Source of the DNA: Lysobacter dokdonensis DS-58
GTDB taxonomy: Bacteria > Pseudomonadota > Gammaproteobacteria > Xanthomonadales > Xanthomonadaceae
Assembly (NCBI RefSeq): GCF_000770795.1
Contig: NZ_JRKJ01000018.1
Coordinates: forward strand, 1-64,000
DNA length: 64,000 nt
Reading direction: 5' to 3'
In this document: positions 59,225-64,000 of the stretch, one piece after another
Position numbering within the stretch: position 1 is the first letter of the stretch
Layout: the number at the start of each line of letters is the position of its first letter
Translations under genes and position numbers: made by a program
Notes under the pieces: model-generated
What the model was told of the DNA's origin: nothing
The model's input: only the letters and a program-made list of their open reading frames with translations
Database searches by the model: none

Positions 59225-59680
59225 TCACTTGCGCGGCGGGATGTAGGGAACGACGCTCACGCGCACGCGCAGGCGGTTGCCCGGGTCGTACGGCAGGCGC
59301 GAGCGGTACTTCGTGCCGCGATAGACGTAGTCCACGTCGTAGGCGATCGGGCGGCGGAACTCGCGCACCACCGGCACCATCTCGCAGTTTTCCTGCTGGG
59401 GCGCGGGCTCGGGCTTGCGCGACACGGCGCCCTTCACCGCGCCGACGATCTTCGCCAGGCCCTTCTCTTCGGCGGCATGCGCCTGGTCGGAGCACCGCGG
59501 TTCCATCCGCGTGGCGCGCAGCACCTGGTAGATCGGCTGCACCCGCATGACCTGGGCGAAGTCCATCCGCACGTTCTCGGGCTGCAGCACCGTGGTGCCG
59601 GCGTCCTGCGCGAACGCCGGCCGCCCGGCGAGGGCCAGGGCAAGGAGGACGGCAAGACGGAAGGACGTGAAGAGGCGCAC
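59225..59680 (-). CDS. Small secreted protein of unknown function
   Basis: A 151-residue protein with a Sec signal peptide (residues 1-24, AGRPAFA before QDAGTT). Two cysteines (RCSDQ and ENCEMV) and the terminal [20 protein letters not shown]-type motif recall small exported Xanthomonadaceae proteins. A GTG start at 59680 gives the best signal peptide. Divergent from cysS; the arg leader follows it. Confidence 0.72.
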   Translation of the reverse strand: MRLFTSFRLAVLLALALAGRPAFAQDAGTTVLQPENVRMDFAQVMRVQPIYQVLRATRMEPRCSDQAHAAEEKGLAKIVGAVKGAVSRKPEPAPQQENCEMVPVVREFRRPIAYDVDYVYRGTKYRSRLPYDPGNRLRVRVSVVPYIPPRK

Positions 59681-59715
59681 GCATTCAGTGTAAAGGCCGG
59701 ACGCGGGCTGCGGCC

Positions 59716-59744
59716 TGAATCAGGGCTTTCCCGACCGCTAGAAT
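59716..59744 (+). promoter_or_regulatory. Weak candidate promoter of cysS
   Basis: TAGAAT (59739-59744) is a good -10. The -35 region TGAATC (59716-59721) is poor, with a 17-base spacer. The cysS start is 27 bases downstream. Confidence 0.35.
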
Positions 59745-59770
59745 GGCGCGGTTTCCCCATCCCCCGACCC

Positions 59771-61147
59771 ATGGCCCTTCGCCTCCACAACACCCTGACC
59801 CGCCGGGTCGAGCCTTTCGCGCCGCTGGACCCCGTCAACGGGCCCACCATGTATCTGTGCGGGCCGACGGTCTACAACTACGTCCACATCGGCAATGCGC
59901 GCGGGCCGGTGGTGTTCGACGTGCTGGCCGCCCTGCTCCGCCGCCGGTTCGGCCAGTTGCGCTACGCGCGCAACATCACGGACGTCGACGACAAGATCAA
60001 CGCCGCCGCGCGCGAGGCCGGCGTGCCGATCTCCGCCATCACCGAACGATTCACGCAGGTCTATCTCGACGAGATGGCCGCACTCGGCGTGCAACCGCAG
60101 CCGCTGCAGCCGAAGGCCACCGAGCACATCGCACAGATCATCGCGATGATCGAGCGCCTGATCGAGCGCGGGCACGCGTACGCCGCGGAGGGCCACGTGC
60201 TGTTCTCCGTCGGCAGCTACAAGGATTACGGCAAGCTCTCGCGCCAGTCCCCCGAAGACATGCTGGCCGGCGCGCGCGTCGACGTCGCGCCCTACAAGCA
60301 GGATGCGGGCGACTTCGTGCTGTGGAAGCCTTCGACCGACGATCTCCCCGGCTGGGATTCGCCCTGGGGCCGTGGCCGCCCAGGCTGGCATATCGAATGC
60401 TCGGCGATGGCCGAGGCGCACCTGGGCGAAACGATCGACATCCACGCCGGCGGCATCGACCTGCAATTCCCGCACCACGAAAATGAAGTCGCGCAGAGCG
60501 AATGCGCGCACGGCGGCAAACCGTTCGCGCGCTTCTGGCTGCACAACGGGATGCTGGTGTTCGGCGGCTCGAAGATGTCGAAATCGCTCGGCAACGTCGA
60601 ACGCATCCACACACTGCTGGAACGCTACCCCGGCCGCTCCGAGGCGCTGCGTTATGCGCTGCTTTCCGCGCACTACCGCCAGCCGCTGGATTGGACGCCG
60701 GCGCTGGTCGAGCAATCGATCCGCACGCTGGATCGCCTGTACGGCACGCTGCGAGACCTGGGCGACGTGGACGCGACGGCGGTGATCCCGCAGTCGGTCG
60801 AAGAGATGCTCGACGACGATCTGAACACGCCGCAGGCATTGGCCGAACTCGCGCGCCTGGCCGGCGACGCGCGCAAGGCCGAGGGCGCCGATGCGCGGCG
60901 CGATGCCAAGGCCGCGTTGCTCGGCGCGGGCCTCGCGCTGGGCTTGTTGCAGCGCGAACCGTCGGAGTGGATCGCGGGCGAGACCTCGGACGACGACGAC
61001 GCGCGCATCCAGGGCCTGATCGACGCACGCATCGCCGCCAAGGCCGCGAAGGATTTCGCCCGCGCCGACGCCATCCGCAAGCAGTTGGCCGACGACGGCA
61101 TTCTCCTGGAGGACACGCCCCAGGGCGTACGTTGGAAACGCGCATGA
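59771..61147 (+). CDS. cysS: Cysteinyl-tRNA synthetase
   Basis: A 458-residue class I synthetase. The signature HIGNARGP replaces the usual HIGH, and the second signature is KMSKS. Zinc ligands are found in [16 protein letters not shown] and FPHHENE. The ATG at 59771 starts the conserved [14 protein letters not shown] region. Its stop overlaps the sufE ATG by four bases. Confidence 0.96.
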   Translation: MALRLHNTLTRRVEPFAPLDPVNGPTMYLCGPTVYNYVHIGNARGPVVFDVLAALLRRRFGQLRYARNITDVDDKINAAAREAGVPISAITERFTQVYLDEMAALGVQPQPLQPKATEHIAQIIAMIERLIERGHAYAAEGHVLFSVGSYKDYGKLSRQSPEDMLAGARVDVAPYKQDAGDFVLWKPSTDDLPGWDSPWGRGRPGWHIECSAMAEAHLGETIDIHAGGIDLQFPHHENEVAQSECAHGGKPFARFWLHNGMLVFGGSKMSKSLGNVERIHTLLERYPGRSEALRYALLSAHYRQPLDWTPALVEQSIRTLDRLYGTLRDLGDVDATAVIPQSVEEMLDDDLNTPQALAELARLAGDARKAEGADARRDAKAALLGAGLALGLLQREPSEWIAGETSDDDDARIQGLIDARIAAKAAKDFARADAIRKQLADDGILLEDTPQGVRWKRA

Positions 61148-61593
61148 ACGCCGTCGCCGACCACCGCGTGTTCCCGCTGGAGCCCACCGCCGCCGATGCA
61201 CAGGCAGCGATCGCGGAGGAGTTCGCCTTCTTCGGTGATTGGTCGGAGCGTTACCAGTACCTCATCGACCTGGGCCGCAAGCTGCCGCCGTTCCCCGATG
61301 CGCTGAAGACCGAGGAACATCGCCTGCACGGGTGTCAGTCGATGGTGTGGATCGTCGGCGAAGGCGATCCGCAGCGCCTGGATTTCGTGGCGACCAGCGA
61401 TTCGGCCATCGTCGCCGGCTTGTGCTTCCTCGCCCTGCGCGTCTATTCGGGGCGCTCGGCGAGCGAGATCCTCGAGACCGAACCGGATTACGTGAACGAC
61501 ATCGGCCTGGCCAAGCACCTCTCGCCGACCCGCAGCAACGGCCACGCCGCGCTGCTCGCCTTCATCCGCGAGCGTGCGCGGGCCGCCGCGTGA
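61144..61593 (+). CDS. sufE: SufE family sulfur acceptor
   Basis: A 149-residue SufE/CsdE protein. The acceptor Cys lies in [11 protein letters not shown], and [19 protein letters not shown] and [18 protein letters not shown] are typical. It takes sulfur from a cysteine desulfurase for Fe-S assembly. No desulfurase is adjacent. It overlaps the MFS gene by four bases (GTGA). Confidence 0.93.
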   Translation: MNAVADHRVFPLEPTAADAQAAIAEEFAFFGDWSERYQYLIDLGRKLPPFPDALKTEEHRLHGCQSMVWIVGEGDPQRLDFVATSDSAIVAGLCFLALRVYSGRSASEILETEPDYVNDIGLAKHLSPTRSNGHAALLAFIRERARAAA

Positions 61594-62822
61594 GCGCCGA
61601 CGCACTGCCATCGCCGCTGCGCAATCGCGCGTTCCTCGAACTGCTGACGTATCGCATCCTCGCGATGCTGTCCTACCAGATGGTCGCGGTGACCGTCGGC
61701 TGGCACATCTACGAGATCACGGGCGATCCGCTGGCGCTGGGCCTCGTCGGCCTGGCCGAAGTCATTCCGTATTTCTGCGTCGCGCCCTTCGCCGGTTATC
61801 TCGTCGACAACCTCAAGCGCCGGCGCCTCGGCGCGATGGCGTGCGCGGGCCTGGCGATCACCGCGACGCTGCTCGTGTCCTTCGCCGCCGGATGGACCGC
61901 GGCGGCGGGGACGTGGCTGATCTACGCGGCGATCGCGCTGACGGGCACGGTGCGTTCGTTCCTCACGCCGATCTACAACACGCTGTTCGCGCGCGTGTTG
62001 CCGCGCGAGCAGTACGCGCGCGGCGCAGGGCTCGGGAGCGTGGTGTTTCAGCTCGGGCTCGTGCTGGGCCCTGCGTTCGGCGGCGTGATGGTGGCCTGGG
62101 CCGGGAAGACCGCTGCGTACGGCGTCGCCGCGGCATTCGCGATGGCCGCGGGCCTGGCGCTGATCACCATGCGCATCGACGAGCCGCACATTCCGGCCGA
62201 ACGCGCGCCGATCTTCGCCAGCATCGGCGAAGGCCTGCGCTTCGTGTTCGGCCACCAGATCCTGCTCGGTGCGCTGGCGCTGGACATGTTCGCGGTCTTG
62301 TTCGGCGGTGCGGTCGCGTTGCTGCCGGCCTTCATCAAGGACGTGCTGCACGCCGGCCCCGAAGCGCTGGGCATCCTGCGCGGTGCGCCGGCGGCCGGTG
62401 CGGTGATCGTGGGTCTGTGGATGGCGCGCAAGCCGCTGGAGAAACACGCCGGGCGCGTGCTGCTGATCGCGGTGGCGTTGTTCGGCGTCTGCATCATCGG
62501 CTTCGCGCTGTCGACGCACCTGTGGCTGTCGGTGGCGCTGCTGTTCGCTTCGGGCCTGTGCGACGGCGTGTCGGTGGTGCTGCGCTCGACGATCCTGCAA
62601 CTCGCCACCCCCGACGCCATGCGCGGGCGCGTCTCGGCGATCAACGGGATCTTCATCGGTTCGTCGAACGAACTGGGCGCCTTCGAATCGGGGCTGGCGG
62701 CGAAGATCCTCGGGCTGGTGCCGAGCGTGATCTTCGGCGGATGCATGACGATGTCGATCGTGGGCATCACGGCGAAGTTCGCGCCGAAGTTGCGCAGGTT
62801 GAACCTGAAGGACCTGCACTGA
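61590..62822 (+). CDS. MFS transporter (DHA3/EntS-like)
   Basis: A 410-residue permease with about twelve transmembrane helices and no signal peptide. Loop motifs such as YLVDNLKRRRLGAMA and ATPDAMRGRVSAING agree with the DHA3/EntS group of exporters. Start is a GTG overlapping sufE. Substrate unknown. A strong shared terminator follows. Confidence 0.88.
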   Translation: MSADALPSPLRNRAFLELLTYRILAMLSYQMVAVTVGWHIYEITGDPLALGLVGLAEVIPYFCVAPFAGYLVDNLKRRRLGAMACAGLAITATLLVSFAAGWTAAAGTWLIYAAIALTGTVRSFLTPIYNTLFARVLPREQYARGAGLGSVVFQLGLVLGPAFGGVMVAWAGKTAAYGVAAAFAMAAGLALITMRIDEPHIPAERAPIFASIGEGLRFVFGHQILLGALALDMFAVLFGGAVALLPAFIKDVLHAGPEALGILRGAPAAGAVIVGLWMARKPLEKHAGRVLLIAVALFGVCIIGFALSTHLWLSVALLFASGLCDGVSVVLRSTILQLATPDAMRGRVSAINGIFIGSSNELGAFESGLAAKILGLVPSVIFGGCMTMSIVGITAKFAPKLRRLNLKDLH

Positions 62823-62824
62823 GG

Positions 62825-62854
62825 CAAAAAAAAGCCCCGCTTTAGCGGGGCTTT
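62825..62854. terminator. Bidirectional terminator between the MFS gene and dksA-like gene
   Basis: AAAGCCCCGC and GCGGGGCTTT form a perfect 10-bp stem around a TTTA loop. A-runs precede and T-rich bases follow, so it can work on both strands. Confidence 0.85.
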
Positions 62855-62867
62855 CTTCATGCGTGCA

Positions 62868-63905
62868 TCAATCGCCCATCTGCTTTTGCAGGTGTTCCCA
62901 GCGTTCCTGCTCGTCGATCGTGCGTTCGGCGGTCAGGCGGGCTTCCAGTCGGTCCAGGCCGATCTCTTCGCCCGAGTCCACGCTGTAGCCGTATTCGCCG
63001 GCGTCCAGGCGCTTGAGCGTGCTGTCGATCTTGCCGATCAGCTTGCGATAGCGGTCGCGGGTGCGCAGCTCGAGCGAGTTCTCGGTCTCGCGCGTCGCAC
63101 GTTCGGCTTCGTCGCCGACGTCGCGCACTTCGTCCTTGAGGTTCTCGATGGTCTGCTTGGATTCCTCGACGAGGTCCGCGCGCCAACCGAGCAGGCGCTG
63201 GCGGAAATATTCCACCTGCAGCGGGCTCATGTACTCCTCATCCTGCGAGGGCTTGTAACCCTGCGGAACGACGGGGCGGCCCGTGCCCTCATCGGTCTTG
63301 TAGTCGACGACTTTCACTTTACCCCGCGGTGCAGGTGCGGCCGGTTTGGCGGCCACGGCAACCGCCACTTTGCCCTCCGGGCGTGGGCGGGGCGTGACGG
63401 CGGGCGCAGCCGACGAGGCGGGCTTGGGCGACGTCGCGAGCGCTGGCTTTGCGGATTTCGCCGCGGCCTGCGGTGCGGGGGCCTTCGCTTCGACCTTCGG
63501 CGCCGGCGTGACCGGTGCGCTCTTGGTCGCGGGCTTCGCGGCGGGCTTCTTGACGGCGGCGACGCGCGTCTCGGGCTGCTTCGCGGGCGCTGCGGCCTTC
63601 ACGGGCGCGGCCTTGGCGACGGGCTTGACCGGAGCGGCGGCCTTCTTCGCGGGCACGGGCTTCGCGGCGGGCTTCACGGCCTTGGCGGGCGCGGGCTTCT
63701 TCGCGGGCGCGGCTTTCTTCGCGACGACGGGCTTCTTCGCAGGCGCGGCCTTCTTCGCGACAGGCTTCTTCGCCGGCGCGGGTTTCTTCGCTGCGGGTTT
63801 GGCGGGCTTTGCGACGGGCTTTTTCGCCGCAGTCTTCTTCGCCGCCGGCTTGGCGACCTTCTTCGCGGCCTTGGCGGCCTTCTTCGCTGGTTTCTTCGCT
63901 GCCAC
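62868..63905 (-). CDS. DksA-like RNA polymerase-binding protein with Lys/Ala/Pro-rich extension and no zinc cysteines
   Basis: A 345-residue protein. Residues 1-215 are low-complexity Lys/Ala/Pro repeats (AAKK, KPAAKK, KAAPAKK), similar to histone H1-like or AlgP proteins. The last 130 residues align with DksA: MSPLQVEYFRQRLL, coiled coil, and LELRTRDRYRKLIGKIDSTL. The four DksA cysteines are replaced (GYSVDSGEEIG for C114/C117; AERTIDEQER for C135/C138). The coiled-coil tip reads D265-x-x-E268-x-A270 in place of DxxDxA. A GTG start and a TATAAC promoter are upstream. Confidence 0.87.
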   Translation of the reverse strand: MAAKKPAKKAAKAAKKVAKPAAKKTAAKKPVAKPAKPAAKKPAPAKKPVAKKAAPAKKPVVAKKAAPAKKPAPAKAVKPAAKPVPAKKAAAPVKPVAKAAPVKAAAPAKQPETRVAAVKKPAAKPATKSAPVTPAPKVEAKAPAPQAAAKSAKPALATSPKPASSAAPAVTPRPRPEGKVAVAVAAKPAAPAPRGKVKVVDYKTDEGTGRPVVPQGYKPSQDEEYMSPLQVEYFRQRLLGWRADLVEESKQTIENLKDEVRDVGDEAERATRETENSLELRTRDRYRKLIGKIDSTLKRLDAGEYGYSVDSGEEIGLDRLEARLTAERTIDEQERWEHLQKQMGD

Positions 63906-63946
63906 GAGCGGTACGTCCTCGTTCCCTTGAGGCGGGAAAGCGCGCT

Positions 63947-63975
63947 GTTATACCCTGCCCCGTCATGGGCGGCAA
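63947..63975 (-). promoter_or_regulatory. Sigma-70 promoter of the dksA-like gene
   Basis: On the minus strand TTGCCG (63975-63970) and TATAAC (63952-63947) have an optimal 17-base spacer. The start would be near 63940. Confidence 0.6.
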
Positions 63976-64000
63976 CCCGCGAAACCCGTGGACAAAGGCC

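Noticed and set aside
63400-63905. Tandem short repeats that could look like a CRISPR or a minisatellite
   Set aside because: The units are irregular codon-level repeats for Lys/Ala/Pro inside an open reading frame, with no uniform spacers.
63927-64000. A plus-strand TTGAGG/TATACC promoter and a short ATG frame at the window edge
   Set aside because: Only 11 codons are visible, and the minus-strand promoter with ideal spacing explains the same AT-rich bases.

Overview
The window is high-GC, almost fully coding DNA from a gammaproteobacterium of the Xanthomonadaceae, most like Lysobacter or Luteimonas. The arginine genes show this best. They encode an N-acetylornithine transcarbamylase, an N-acetylcitrulline-type deacetylase and a fused N-acetylglutamate synthase/kinase, which together form the Xanthomonas variant of the pathway. 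A bifunctional HisB and fused HisIE, and a MCC/HMG-CoA lyase (liu) leucine pathway, fit the same group. No insertion sequence, prophage, CRISPR array or rRNA was found. No gap without a gene is longer than about 240 bases.

Layout. (1) 1-8.8 kb: leucine catabolism (liuB, liuC, liuD, liuE), interrupted by a bactofilin, a zinc-ribbon protein and a divergent ferrous-iron uptake operon (feoA-feoB-Cys-rich membrane protein) with a Fur-box-like site. (2) 8.8-15 kb: a PAS/GGDEF/EAL c-di-GMP protein, a GNAT acetyltransferase, a secreted amidohydrolase, an SDR dehydrogenase, the EF-P paralogue EfpL and a Nudix hydrolase. (3) 15-20 kb: an APC amino-acid permease, the methionine-salvage trio mtnB-mtnD-mtnC, and a secreted phosphoesterase. 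(4) 20-30.7 kb, minus strand: a tightly overlapping histidine operon, hisG-D-C-B-H-A-F-IE. It is led by a TrpR-family regulator whose promoter carries a perfect inverted repeat. Beside it is a hisS-hutH pair; this HutH has an unusual insertion. (5) 30.8-45 kb: tRNA-Pro(CGG), then a stress block of large catalase, hemerythrin, small proteins, DUF6766, DUF4142, a zinc alcohol/formaldehyde dehydrogenase, an esterase, a PQQ-dehydrogenase/PEBP fusion, a frameshifted CheB-CheR-PAS-HWE kinase and its response regulator. (6) 45-50.2 kb: small unknown genes and a sulfate ABC transporter operon (sbp-cysT-cysW-cysA). (7) 50.4-59 kb: a lipoprotein, a HemS/ChuX-like protein behind a Fur-overlapped promoter, then the arginine operon argF'-argG-argE'-argAB-GNAT-argC-argH. 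Its leader can be folded as a ribosome-mediated attenuator. (8) 59-64 kb: a small secreted protein, cysS-sufE-MFS, and a DksA-like protein that has lost its zinc cysteines and gained a long Lys/Ala/Pro-rich N-terminus.

The most notable observations are the candidate arginine attenuator, the autoregulated TrpR-family operator in front of the his operon, the cysteine-less DksA with a histone-like tail, the HutH insertion, the kinase frameshift, and the heme-type gene with its Fur-box promoter. All functions are inferred from reading the sequence; no database search was run.
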